Source: DASRHY01 sp035650275
Lineage (GTDB): Bacteria > Actinomycetota > Actinomycetes > Propionibacteriales > Kribbellaceae
Direction: 5' to 3'
Assembly (NCBI GenBank): GCA_035650275.1
Contig: DASRHY010000145.1
Coordinates: forward strand, 1-64,000
DNA length: 64,000 bases
Shown: positions 25,692 to 34,074 of the stretch, piece after piece
Numbering within the stretch: position 1 is the first letter of the stretch
Layout of the letters: each line of letters opens with the position of its first letter
Program-made: the position numbers and the translations under genes
Notes under the pieces: model-generated
What the model saw: only the letters and a program-made list of their open reading frames with translations
Databases searched by the model: none
What the model was told of the DNA's origin: nothing

Positions 25692-26968
25692 ACCTTCCTC
25701 CGTGGACCCACACGATCCGGTTCCGGCTGACGCTGACGTACTCGGCCATGCTGATCGCCTTGTCGGCGCTGCTGCTCGGCGGGGTGTACCTGGCGCTGTC
25801 CTCGATCCTGGACGCTCGTCCGCTGGAGTCGTTCGAGGTGAGCAAGGTCTACCGCGACGAGAACGGCGACCTGCGAGTCAAGCCCGGCCAGACGATCGAG
25901 GCCGCCGACGTCGCCAGCATCGAGGCCGCGGTGAACCAGCAGACCCTGGACACGTTGCGGACCTACTCGGTCGCGGGCATGGTCGCGCTGTTCGTGGTCA
26001 GTCTCGGTACCGGCTGGTGGCTGTCCGGACGGGCGTTGCGCCCGGTCGGACGGATCGCCGCCACCGCGCAGGAGATCACCGCGACGGACCTGTCCCGGCG
26101 GATCGCGCTGACCGGTCCGCGGGACGAGCTGCGGATCATGGCCGACACCGTCGACGACATGCTCGACCGGCTGGAGAACGCGTTCGCGGCTCAGCGCCAG
26201 CTGGTCGACGATGCCTCGCACGAGCTGCGGAACCCGCTCGCGGTGATACAGGCCAACGTCGACGCGGTGCTGGCCGAGGACGACGTCACGCCTGAGTCGC
26301 GCGCCCAGGCGACCGCCATCGTGGGCCGGGCGATCCAGCGGATGACCCGGCTCGTCGAGGACCTGCTGGCCTCGGCCCGGCGCAGCTCACCCGCGTTCGT
26401 GGACGCCGACGTGGACCTGGCCGGCATCGCGGACGAGGCCGCCGAGGAGTTCGCGCTGCTGGCCGCGGACCGCGAGCTCCGGCTGGTCCGCAAGCTCGCA
26501 CCCGGCCCGATCGCGGCCGGCGACGCCTCGGCGCTGCGCCGCGCGGTCGACAACCTGCTCTCGAACGCGGTCCGGCTGGCCCCGGCGCGCAGCGAGCTGG
26601 TGCTCGCGGTCGGCAGCCGCGGCGGCTGGGCCTGGATCGCGGTCCGCGACTCCGGCCCCGGGATCGCCGCCGCCGACACCGAGCGCGTCTTCGACCGCTT
26701 CTTTCGCGCCGGCCGTCGCCGCGCGCCGGCCGGCGACGACGTACCGTCCACCGGCGAGCGCCGCGCCGGCCTGGGTCTGGCGATCGTCCGGCAGATCGTC
26801 GAGAGCCACGGCGGCGCTGTGGCGCTGCACTCCGAGGTCGGCGTCGGCAGCACGTTCGTGCTCTGGCTCCCGGAGCGCTCCCTCACCGACACCGTGAACC
26901 GGCTCCCCGCACCTCCGGTCGAGGACCCACTCGGCCCCCGCCTTCCACTACCGGGTCGTGCGGTCTAG
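25688..26968 (+). CDS. HAMP-domain sensor histidine kinase
   Basis: A 426-residue membrane kinase, partner of the overlapping regulator gene. Helices lie at about 17-40 and 94-114, framing a short extracytoplasmic loop of ~50 residues that must hold the sensing function. A HAMP linker follows, then the H box DDASHELRNPLAV with His178, and a HATPase domain with DNLLSNAVRLAP, DSGPGI and GLGLAIVRQI. The C-terminal ~30 residues are Pro-rich. The small sensor loop resembles cell-envelope stress kinases; the signal is not known. Confidence 0.93.
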   Translation: MNLPPWTHTIRFRLTLTYSAMLIALSALLLGGVYLALSSILDARPLESFEVSKVYRDENGDLRVKPGQTIEAADVASIEAAVNQQTLDTLRTYSVAGMVALFVVSLGTGWWLSGRALRPVGRIAATAQEITATDLSRRIALTGPRDELRIMADTVDDMLDRLENAFAAQRQLVDDASHELRNPLAVIQANVDAVLAEDDVTPESRAQATAIVGRAIQRMTRLVEDLLASARRSSPAFVDADVDLAGIADEAAEEFALLAADRELRLVRKLAPGPIAAGDASALRRAVDNLLSNAVRLAPARSELVLAVGSRGGWAWIAVRDSGPGIAAADTERVFDRFFRAGRRRAPAGDDVPSTGERRAGLGLAIVRQIVESHGGAVALHSEVGVGSTFVLWLPERSLTDTVNRLPAPPVEDPLGPRLPLPGRAV

Positions 26969-27032
26969 CGGTGCCGCTGGCTACGCGGTCGTCGACCGGT
27001 CGCGCTGCATTGCGACGCGCAGACCGGACTGT

Positions 27033-27809
27033 TCACTGCGCCTTGTGGATACCGCTCACGGAATCGAACGCGAGTCCGATCTCGGGCGTGACCGGTGTGA
27101 GGATGTATCCCGACGTGAGATCGCCCATCACACGGACTGACTCGCGTTTGAGGATCGCGTATCGCGCGATGTACGCGCAGACCACGGCGTCGATCGAGTC
27201 CTCGACCCGGCGGAGGCCGGCCTTGCCGCTCGCGCCGCGGACAGCGTCCGTGATGTGTTGCCACGCCGCGCTCTGGCCGACGTACAACGGCACGTCTGCC
27301 AGCGACAGATCCTCCAACAGGCCGATGAGTCGGAGCAACTCGCTGCGGAGGAGATCCAGATCCCGCCCGGGCTTCGCCTTGTATCGCAAGATGCTCGGAA
27401 GCTCGAAGAGCGCCACGATGGCGGGATGCGGATACACCTCGACCGCTCGGCGAGGCGCTGATGAGGCCGGATCGATGTCGAGCCCGAGCGCATCCGCGAT
27501 GCGCCGCGCCCGGGTTCCATGAGCGAAGTTCGGGTTCGACATGTTGGCCGAGTGACAGGAGGCGTTGTACCGGCCGAAGTGCGTGCCTATGAGGCTCTCG
27601 CATGGTCGGTTGCCGGTGAGGTTGTTCACGATCATGGGCGCGTCGATTGCGACCAGGCAGTTGTCGGCGACCCATGGTTGAAGCCATCCGTGGATCTCTT
27701 CGTCCGATCCTCGCTCAGTCACATCGAGCAGCACTCCGTCCTCGTCGACAGCTGCGAGCCCCGTGGTTCCCTTCTCGCCCCACGCGAGATCGACCCCTAC
27801 GTAGTGCAC
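27033..27809 (-). CDS. DUF429-family protein
   Basis: A 258-residue cytosolic protein matching the DUF429 pattern: VHYVGVDLAWGEKGTTGLAA at the start, VAIDAPMIV, RPCESLI, VEVYPHPAIVALF and VEDSIDAVVCAYIARYA at the end. These Asp/Glu motifs resemble an RNase H-like fold nuclease, but no activity is established. The GTG at 27809 is preferred over longer starts because the conserved strand begins there and GGGAGGT lies just upstream. Confidence 0.82.
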   Translation of the reverse strand: MHYVGVDLAWGEKGTTGLAAVDEDGVLLDVTERGSDEEIHGWLQPWVADNCLVAIDAPMIVNNLTGNRPCESLIGTHFGRYNASCHSANMSNPNFAHGTRARRIADALGLDIDPASSAPRRAVEVYPHPAIVALFELPSILRYKAKPGRDLDLLRSELLRLIGLLEDLSLADVPLYVGQSAAWQHITDAVRGASGKAGLRRVEDSIDAVVCAYIARYAILKRESVRVMGDLTSGYILTPVTPEIGLAFDSVSGIHKAQ

Positions 27810-27963
27810 TCGTGACACCTCCCGCAGCGAGGCCTGGACGCCAGAACCGTGGCCTCGGTCGTCCGTTGCCGACCGTACCCGACGCAGTGCGGTCGGGCCG
27901 CGGTACCCGGGACTCGCACTGGTCTGGGTCCGGCAGGGCAACCACGGCTCGAATCCCGCCACC

Positions 27964-28037
27964 GTGTTCACGAATCGCCAGCCGCCGCCAGTGTGTTCAC
28001 GGATCGCCATGAAATTGGCCTCGAACCTGGCGATTCG
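27964..28037. repeat. triplicated motif, two direct and one inverted copy
   Basis: GTGTTCACGAATCGCCA (27964-27980) and GTGTTCACGGATCGCCA (27993-28009) are direct repeats 29 bases apart. TGGCGATTCGGGCACAC (28028-28044) is an inverted, slightly diverged copy. They lie in the 250-base gap between the DUF429 and sigma-factor genes and could be sites for one regulator. The rest of this gap shows only a T-loop-like GGCTCGAATCCC that does not fold into a tRNA. Confidence 0.6.
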
Positions 28038-28061
28038 GGCACACAGTGGGGCTGGTTCGCG

Positions 28062-28598
28062 CTAGCGGGTGAGGCGGGCGGCGACGTGCTTGCGGGCCTG
28101 GTGGATCCGGGCCTTGACGGTGCCGAGCGGGGAGGACAGCTCGTCGGCGATCTCGGCGTACGACATCCCGCCGAGGTCGCGCAGCACCAGCGGCTGGACC
28201 AGCTGCGGGTGCTCGGACTCCAGCGAGTCGAGCGCCTCCAGCAGGTCCAGCCGGGAGCCGGCGATCACCGACGTGGTGCGCGGGTCGATCGTCTCGGGCA
28301 GCAGCTCGGTGGACCGTTCGTGCGAACGCCGCTTCAGCGAACGGTAGGTCTGCCGGGCGCAGTTGGTGGCGACGATGGTCAGCCAGCCGGCGAACGAGCC
28401 GGTGCCCTTGAAGGTGTGGATCTTGGTGGCCACCGTCAGCAGGGTGTCCTGCGCGGCCTCCTCAGCGTCCTCCTTGCAGGGCAGGAAGCGGGACACGCGC
28501 CGCATCACTTGGGGGCGGACGCGTTCCAGAAGCTCGTTCACGGCTGCCTTGTCGCCGGCAGCCGCCGCGGCGGCCAGATCTTCCAGATCCTCGCCCAT
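28062..28598 (-). CDS. ECF-type RNA polymerase sigma factor
   Basis: A 178-residue group 4 sigma factor. Region 2 is seen as RRVSRFLPCKEDAEEAAQDT followed by TGSFAGWLTIVATNCARQ; region 4 is QPLVLRDLGGMSYAEIADEL then LGTVKARIHQARK. No anti-sigma gene is adjacent; instead a Ser/Thr kinase gene diverges only 29 bases away, so kinase and sigma may be functionally linked. The ATG has GGAAGG just upstream. Its regulon cannot be predicted from here. Confidence 0.9.
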   Translation of the reverse strand: MGEDLEDLAAAAAAGDKAAVNELLERVRPQVMRRVSRFLPCKEDAEEAAQDTLLTVATKIHTFKGTGSFAGWLTIVATNCARQTYRSLKRRSHERSTELLPETIDPRTTSVIAGSRLDLLEALDSLESEHPQLVQPLVLRDLGGMSYAEIADELSSPLGTVKARIHQARKHVAARLTR

Positions 28599-28627
28599 AG
28601 ACCTTCCGTCCGAGAGAATGACCTTCG

Positions 28628-29656
28628 ATGGACCTGATTGGACGTTACCGGCTCAGGCAACAGATCGGGGCGGGGGCCTTCGCGACGGTGTGGCGCGGGT
28701 ACGACGAGTCGCTCGACGTGGACGTCGCCGTCAAGGTGCTCGCGGACAACTGGGCGACCCGCGCCGACGTCCGCGAACGCTTCCTGTCCGAAGCCCGGCT
28801 GATGCGCCGGATCACCAGCGACCGGGTGGTCCGGGTGTTCGACGTGGGCGAGCTGGACGACGGCCGGCCGTACTTCGTGATGGACTACGTCGGCGGCGGG
28901 TCGTTGGCCGAGCTGCTGGCCCGCGGCGCCCTGGACCCGGTCGACGCGCTCTGGTGGGGCGCGGACGTCGCCCGGGCGGTCGGCGCGCTGCACGAGGAGG
29001 GTGTCGTGCACCGCGACATCGCCCCGGCGAACCTGCTGCTGCGCCGGTCCGAGAACAGCTCGGGCCTGGAGAGCGGCGGTGGCACGCACCGGGTGGTGCT
29101 GGCCGATCTCGGGCTGGCCAAGCGACTCGCCGAGGCGTCCGGCCTGACGCAGGCGGTCGGCACCCCGTCGTACATGGCTCCGGAGCAGGGGCGCGGCGAC
29201 GGCGGGTTCGACCAGCGGGCCGACATCTACGCGATCGGCGGGGTCACGTACGCGCTGGTCGCCGGCCGGACCCCGTTCGAGGCGGCGTCGGTGGCGGACG
29301 TGCTCGGCCGCGACCCGGAGCTGCGACCGCCGTCGCTGGCCCGCGAGCTGCACGGCGCGGTCGGCGCCATCGACGACATCCTGGCCCGGGCGCTGGCATT
29401 CCGCCCCGACGACAGGTGGCCGACCGCGGCGTCGCTGGCCGAGCGGCTGGAAGCCGAGGCGTACCGGCTCGAGACCGAGGCGCCGCAGCTGTCCGCCCGG
29501 CTCGCCGAGCAGCGCACCGAGATCGTGGACGCGCCACGTCGGGCGGAGCCCACGGCGTACGAGTATCGCAAGCCGCACCGGCTGCTCACCGTGCTGGTGA
29601 TGCTGGTCGCCTTCGCCGCTGCCGGCCTCGGCGCCTGGTACCTGCTCGGCCGCTAG
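28628..29656 (+). CDS. transmembrane Ser/Thr protein kinase (PknB-like, short)
   Basis: A 342-residue kinase with the P-loop IGAGAFATVW, Lys36 in VAVKVL, Glu in LSEARLM, and catalytic loop HRDIAPAN (128-135). Position 132 is Ala where Ser/Thr kinases normally have Lys. The metal motif is DLG (160-162) rather than DFG, and the APE region is MAPEQGRG. One membrane helix (about 315-340) ends the protein, so there is no extracellular sensor domain. GAGAAT eight bases before the ATG suggests a leaderless start from a promoter region shared with the sigma gene. Stop overlaps the next gene's stop as CTAG. Confidence 0.9.
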   Translation: MDLIGRYRLRQQIGAGAFATVWRGYDESLDVDVAVKVLADNWATRADVRERFLSEARLMRRITSDRVVRVFDVGELDDGRPYFVMDYVGGGSLAELLARGALDPVDALWWGADVARAVGALHEEGVVHRDIAPANLLLRRSENSSGLESGGGTHRVVLADLGLAKRLAEASGLTQAVGTPSYMAPEQGRGDGGFDQRADIYAIGGVTYALVAGRTPFEAASVADVLGRDPELRPPSLARELHGAVGAIDDILARALAFRPDDRWPTAASLAERLEAEAYRLETEAPQLSARLAEQRTEIVDAPRRAEPTAYEYRKPHRLLTVLVMLVAFAAAGLGAWYLLGR

Positions 29657-30140
29657 GCACCCGGACTGGCGACTGGGAGCCCGAGCGCGTCCGCGGTGGC
29701 CAGCGGGCGCTTGTCGTACGTGACGAATGCGGTGAGGTCGTCCCCGAGCACTGCGTCCGCGGTGGCGAGATGGATAGCCTGCAGGGACCGGATCATCGGG
29801 TCGTCGTACGACGCGGCGGTCGCGCGCACATCTCGTCGATCTCGTACAACGCGAGCCGCTGGACGATGCCGGGTACGGCGGAGGGCAGCTCGGGCTCGCT
29901 GCGGCGGATCGCACGAGGGAGCTCCACCTCGACCAGCGTCGAGGCGACCAACAGCTCGTCGGAGCGCGCCGACAGCCAGTCGATCAAGGCGACGAGATGT
30001 GCGACAGGGGATGCGGAGGCCGGCACGATCCGCGCGATGACGACGCCGCGCTCGGTGATCTCGATCTCCTCACCGCGCTTGACGCGCGCCAGCACGCCGG
30101 CTGTGTCCTGGTTCAGGACCCGGACCGCGATCTGTCCCAT
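29653..30140 (-). pseudogene. decayed vapBC toxin-antitoxin locus (fused, frameshifted)
   Basis: The first ~47 codons read as a Phd/VapB-type antitoxin (MGQIAVRVLNQDTAGVLARV...ITERGVVIARIV). They run straight into a PIN-domain toxin lacking its first strand and first active-site Asp (IDWLSARSDELLVASTLVEV onward), as if the antitoxin tail and toxin start had been deleted together. Near 29832 the toxin frame shifts by one base: the current frame stops at 29793, but the other frame continues as YDDPMIRSLQAIHLATA, TAFVTYDKRPL and ends at 29653, matching a PIN C-terminus. Restoring one base in GACGAG-ATGTGC joins them. It is unlikely to make active toxin. A sequencing error could explain the shift but not the deletion. 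Confidence 0.75.
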
Positions 30141-30155
30141 GCGCGGACGTGTCTA

Positions 30156-31046
30156 CTACACGCCGATGGGGTGCCAGACGGTCTTGGTCTCCAGGAACTG
30201 GGTCATCCGGCCGGTACCGGGGTCGGCCGACCAGTCGTCGTCGGCCGGGCGGCGGACGCGCTTCAGGTTCTCGGCCGCGGCCACCTCGAGCTCGCGGACC
30301 TGGTCCCCGTCGGACACGCCGGTCAGGTCGATGCCGTTGACGTCCATGTGCGCGGCCAGCCAGGGGCCGATCTCGCTCGCGTCACCGGTGAGCAGGTTCA
30401 CCACACCGCCGGGCAGGTCGGAGGTCGCCATCACCTCGCCCAGCGTGACCGCCGGCACCGGACGCTCGTACGACGTGACCACGACCGCCGTGTTGCCGGA
30501 CACGATCACCGGCGCGACGACGCTGGTCAGCCCGAGCAGGGACGAGTCCTGCGGTGCCAGTACCGCGATCACACCGGTTGCCTCGGGCAACGAGAAGTCG
30601 AAGTACGGGCCGGCGACCGGGTTGCTGGAACCGACCACCTGGGCGAGCTTGTCCGCCCAGCCCGCGTACCAGACCCAGCGGTCGATCGCCGCGTCCACGG
30701 TCGCCCGGGCCTTCGCGATCGCGATGCCCTCGGAGGCCGCGACCTCGGCGCTGAACTGCTCGTGCCGACCCTCCATCACCTCGGCGATCCGGTACAGGAT
30801 CTGACCACGGTTGTACGCCGTCCGCGCCGACCAGCCGCCGAATGCCTTCCGGGCCGCGACGACCGCGTCCCGGCCGTCCTTGCGGGAGGCCTTGGACACG
30901 TTCGCCAGGAACTTGCCCTTGGCATCGTTCACCACGTACGAGCGGCCGGACTCGCTGCGCGGGAACGCGCCACCGACGTACAGCTTGTAGGTCTTGCGGA
31001 CGTCGAGCCTCGGACCCGCTCCCGTGTTGACAGCCTTAGTGGGCAA
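30156..31046 (-). CDS. truncated aldehyde dehydrogenase-family protein lacking the catalytic half
   Basis: A 296-residue protein aligning with the N-terminal and NAD-binding part of aldehyde dehydrogenases (KLYVGGAFPRSESGRSYVV; GVIAVLAPQDSSLLGL; GNTAVVVTSYERPVPA; LPGGVVNLLTG). It ends after ~290 residues with a different tail (DDDWSADPGTGRMTQFLETK). The catalytic Cys and Glu segments are absent. It follows the full dehydrogenase with a small overlap. The start is uncertain: TTG at 31046 has GGAGGG five bases upstream and is preferred; a GTG at 31073 would add nine residues. It may be a structural or regulatory partner. Confidence 0.75.
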   Translation of the reverse strand: MPTKAVNTGAGPRLDVRKTYKLYVGGAFPRSESGRSYVVNDAKGKFLANVSKASRKDGRDAVVAARKAFGGWSARTAYNRGQILYRIAEVMEGRHEQFSAEVAASEGIAIAKARATVDAAIDRWVWYAGWADKLAQVVGSSNPVAGPYFDFSLPEATGVIAVLAPQDSSLLGLTSVVAPVIVSGNTAVVVTSYERPVPAVTLGEVMATSDLPGGVVNLLTGDASEIGPWLAAHMDVNGIDLTGVSDGDQVRELEVAAAENLKRVRRPADDDWSADPGTGRMTQFLETKTVWHPIGV

Positions 31047-32469
31047 GGTAACCCTCCAGTCCGTGCCGGCCACCCTCGCGGCCGTAACCCGACTCCTTGT
31101 AGCCGCCGAACGGCGAGGTCGGGTCGAAGCGGTTGAACGTGTTCGCCCAGACCACGCCCGCGCGTAGCTGGTTCGCCATCCAGAGGATCCGCGAGCCCTT
31201 CTCGGTCCAGACCCCGGCGGACAGCCCGAACGGGGTGTTGTTCGCCTTCTCCACCGCCTCGGCAGGGGTGCGGAAGGTCAGCACAGAGAGCACTGGGCCG
31301 AAGATCTCCTCGCGGGCGATCCGGTGCGCCTGGGAGACGCCGGTGAAGATCGTCGGCGGGAACCAGTACCCGTGCTCGGGCAGCTCGCACGCGGGAGACC
31401 AGCGCTCGGCACCCTCGTCCTCACCGATCTGGGACAGCTCGCGGATCTTGGCCAGCTGCATCGCGGAGTTGATCGCGCCGATGTCGGTGTTCTTGTCCAG
31501 CGGGTCGCCGACGCGCAGCGTGGACATCCGCCGCTTGAGTCGGGCCAGCACCTCGTCGTACACGCTCTCCTGCACCAGCAGCCGGGAGCCCGCGCAGCAG
31601 ACGTGGCCCTGGTTGAAGAAGATGCCGTTGATGATGCCCTCGACCGCCTGGTCGACCGGCGCGTCCTCGAAGATCACGTTCGCGGCCTTGCCGCCGAGCT
31701 CGAGCGTCACCTTCTTGTTGCTGCCGGCAACGGACTTCGCGATCGCGCGGCCGACCTCGGTGGAGCCGGTGAACGCGACCTTGTCGACGCCGTGGTGCTC
31801 GACCAGCGCCCGGCCGGTGTCACCCGCACCGGTGATGATGTTGACGACACCCGGCGGCAGGTCGGCCTGCTGGCAGATCTCCGCGAACGCCAGCGCGGTC
31901 AGCGGCGTGGTCTCGGCCGGCTTGAGTATGACGGTGTTGCCCGCCGCGAGCGCGGGGGCGATCTTCCAGGCCAGCATCAGCAGCGGGAAGTTCCAGGGGA
32001 TCACCTGGCCGGCGACGCCGAGCGGTTGCGGGTCCGGCCCGAACCCGGCGTACTCCAGCTTGTCCGCCCAGCCGGCGTAGTAGAAGAAGTGCGCCGCGAC
32101 CAGCGGTACGTCGACGTCGCGGGACTCGCGGATCGGCTTGCCGTTGTCCAGCGACTCCAGCACGGCCAGCTCGCGGGACCGTTCCTGGACGATCCGGGCG
32201 ATCCGGTACAGGTACTTCGCACGGTCCCTGCCGGACAGCTTCGACCAGGTGCGGTCGTAGGCCCGGCGGGCAGCGCGCACCGCCTTGTCGACGTCAGCCG
32301 GGCCGGCCTCGGTGACCTCGGCCAGCACCTCCTCGGACGCCGGGCTCACGGTCTTGAACGGCTTGCCGTCCTGGCTCTCGGTGAAGTCGCCGTTGATGAA
32401 CAGCCCGTACGACGACTTGATGTCGACGATCGCCCGGGATTCCGGTGCGGGAGCGTACTCGAATGACAT
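31036..32469 (-). CDS. aldehyde dehydrogenase
   Basis: A 477-residue NAD(P)-dependent aldehyde dehydrogenase. The cofactor and oxyanion residues are in VIPWNFPLLMLAWKIAPALA and LKPAETTPL; catalytic Glu257 is in VTLELGGK and catalytic Cys291 in NQGHVCCAGSR. It lies five bases downstream of deoC, whose product acetaldehyde is the obvious substrate. The ATG at 32469 starts the conserved N-terminus (MSFEYAPAPESRAIVDIKSS). The next gene is a truncated family member, so a mixed oligomer is possible. Confidence 0.92.
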   Translation of the reverse strand: MSFEYAPAPESRAIVDIKSSYGLFINGDFTESQDGKPFKTVSPASEEVLAEVTEAGPADVDKAVRAARRAYDRTWSKLSGRDRAKYLYRIARIVQERSRELAVLESLDNGKPIRESRDVDVPLVAAHFFYYAGWADKLEYAGFGPDPQPLGVAGQVIPWNFPLLMLAWKIAPALAAGNTVILKPAETTPLTALAFAEICQQADLPPGVVNIITGAGDTGRALVEHHGVDKVAFTGSTEVGRAIAKSVAGSNKKVTLELGGKAANVIFEDAPVDQAVEGIINGIFFNQGHVCCAGSRLLVQESVYDEVLARLKRRMSTLRVGDPLDKNTDIGAINSAMQLAKIRELSQIGEDEGAERWSPACELPEHGYWFPPTIFTGVSQAHRIAREEIFGPVLSVLTFRTPAEAVEKANNTPFGLSAGVWTEKGSRILWMANQLRAGVVWANTFNRFDPTSPFGGYKESGYGREGGRHGLEGYLAH

Positions 32470-32474
32470 AGCCC

Positions 32475-33431
32475 TCAGTCCAGCGTGAAGTAGTCGGGGC
32501 CGGAGTAGCGGCCGGTGCTCATCCTGGTGCGCTGCATCAGCAGCTCGTTCAGCAGGCTGGACGCGCCGAACCGGAACAGGTCCGGGTTCAGCCAGTCGTC
32601 TCCGCAAGTCTCGTTCACCATCACCAGGTACTTGATAGCGTCCTTGCTGGTACGGATCCCGCCTGCCGGCTTGACGCCGATGTGCAGGCCGGTCGCCTCG
32701 TGGTAGTCGCGGACCGCCTCCAGCATCACCAGCGTGACCGGCAGCGTCGCGGCCGGCTGGACCTTGCCGGTGGAAGTCTTGATGAAGTCGGCACCGGCCA
32801 GCATCGCCAGCCAGGACGCGCGCCGCACGTTGTCGTACGTGACCAGCTCGCCGGTCTCCAGGATCACCTTCAGGTGCGCATCCCCGGCGGCCTCGCGGAT
32901 CGCGACGATCTCGTCGAACACCAGCCCGTACCGGCCGGACAGAAACGCACCCCGGTCGATCACCATGTCGACCTCGTCCGCCCCGGCGGCGACCGCGTCC
33001 TTGGTGTCCTGCTGCTTGATCGCCAGGCTGGTACGGCCGCTCGGGAACCCGGTCGCGACGCTCGCCACGTTGATGTTGGTGCCACGCAGCTCGTGCTTGG
33101 CGGTCGCCACCAGGTCCGGGTACACGCAGACCGCGGCCACCTGCGGTGCCGTCGGGTCCGCCGGGTCCGGCCGCTTCGCCTTCGCACACAGCGCCCGCAC
33201 CTTGCCGGGGGTGTCCTGACCCTCCAGCGTGGTCAGGTCGATCATGCTGATGGCCAGGTCCAACGCGTACTGCTTGGCCGAGGTCTTGATCGAGCGGGTG
33301 CCGAGTGTCGCCGCCCGCGCCTCGGCGCCGACCTGGTCGACACCTGGCAGCCCGTGCAGGAACCGGCGCAACCGGTCCTCGGACGACGTGACGTCAGCGA
33401 GCATGTCAGCGTCCTTGTGGGTGGTGGTCAC
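32475..33431 (-). CDS. deoC: deoxyribose-phosphate aldolase
   Basis: A 318-residue class I aldolase splitting 2-deoxyribose-5-phosphate into glyceraldehyde-3-phosphate and acetaldehyde. Conserved segments are AVCVYPDLV, SVATGFPSG, DEVDMVIDRGAFLSG, the Schiff-base Lys in DFIKTSTGK and GVKPAGGIRTSKDA. It belongs to the longer (~320 aa) class with an N-terminal extension. Start is a GTG with TAGACT six bases upstream, a good leaderless match. First gene of an operon with the two dehydrogenase genes. Confidence 0.95.
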   Translation of the reverse strand: MTTTHKDADMLADVTSSEDRLRRFLHGLPGVDQVGAEARAATLGTRSIKTSAKQYALDLAISMIDLTTLEGQDTPGKVRALCAKAKRPDPADPTAPQVAAVCVYPDLVATAKHELRGTNINVASVATGFPSGRTSLAIKQQDTKDAVAAGADEVDMVIDRGAFLSGRYGLVFDEIVAIREAAGDAHLKVILETGELVTYDNVRRASWLAMLAGADFIKTSTGKVQPAATLPVTLVMLEAVRDYHEATGLHIGVKPAGGIRTSKDAIKYLVMVNETCGDDWLNPDLFRFGASSLLNELLMQRTRMSTGRYSGPDYFTLD

Positions 33432-33437
33432 CGTGTC

Positions 33438-33443
33438 AGTCTA
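33438..33443 (-). promoter_or_regulatory. -10 box, leaderless deoC promoter
   Basis: TAGACT on the reverse strand, six bases before the GTG start of deoC; there is no Shine-Dalgarno. Confidence 0.5.
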
Positions 33444-33493
33444 GAGGTCGGTCCATGGCGGGCCTCCGGCGTGTGTGGCAGCCATCCAACGAC

Positions 33494-33499
33494 TACCTT
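33494..33499 (+). promoter_or_regulatory. -10 box, leaderless promoter of the PH-domain gene
   Basis: TACCTT, six bases before the GTG at 33506, about 50 bases from the divergent deoC -10 box. Confidence 0.4.
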
Positions 33500-33505
33500 G
33501 ACGGG

Positions 33506-34066
33506 GTGAAAACAGCACCCTCCGAGGCCGAGACCTACGCGACCACGTCGAGCCGGATCACCGGCGCCGTCGCGATCCTGATCGGCTTTGCCTGCCTGGT
33601 CGACATCGTGGTCGAGTGGCGGACCCGGGGCGGGCTGATCACCGCGGCGCTCGTCGGCGCCGCCATGGTGCTCGCCTACATCGTACTGATCCGGCCCTCG
33701 ATCACGTTGAGCCCGCAGCACCTCTCGGTGCGCAACCACATCCGCAGCCACCAGGTGCCGTGGTCCGTCGTCGAGAGCGTCGACGTCACCGACATCCTGC
33801 GGATCCAGCTCCCCGGCCGCCAGCTGCGCTGCCCCGGCGTCCAGCTGATGATGCGGGACATGCGGCGCCAGCGGACCGGCCGGATCAAACCCGACCAGGA
33901 CAGCTCGCTGTCTCGGGCCGAGTTCATCGTCGGCCGCATCGAGTACCACCGCGAGTACTACGGCAAGACCTCGACCGGCGAACCCTCGTCCCGCTGGGCG
34001 GTGCCAGAGCTCACCCTGCTCGGCGCACTCCTGCTGATCGCCCTGGTCGCCTGGCTGGCCGGCTGA
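33506..34066 (+). CDS. PH-domain membrane protein
   Basis: A 186-residue protein with two helices (about 18-37 and 44-62), a bacterial PH-like domain beginning SITLSPQHLSVRNHIRSHQV with the usual VPWSVVESV core, and a final C-terminal helix. The fold is common in actinobacteria and has no agreed function. The GTG at 33506 is preferred to an ATG at 33455 because of the leaderless -10 box and a hydrophilic start. It is divergent to deoC and converges on the mutase gene with a gap of only 8 bases. Confidence 0.78.
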   Translation: MKTAPSEAETYATTSSRITGAVAILIGFACLVDIVVEWRTRGGLITAALVGAAMVLAYIVLIRPSITLSPQHLSVRNHIRSHQVPWSVVESVDVTDILRIQLPGRQLRCPGVQLMMRDMRRQRTGRIKPDQDSSLSRAEFIVGRIEYHREYYGKTSTGEPSSRWAVPELTLLGALLLIALVAWLAG

Positions 34067-34074
34067 TCAGCGCG

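Noticed and set aside
27930..27975. tRNA-like GGCTCGAATCCC stretch
   Set aside because: The flanking bases do not form a T-stem, acceptor or anticodon arm on either strand.
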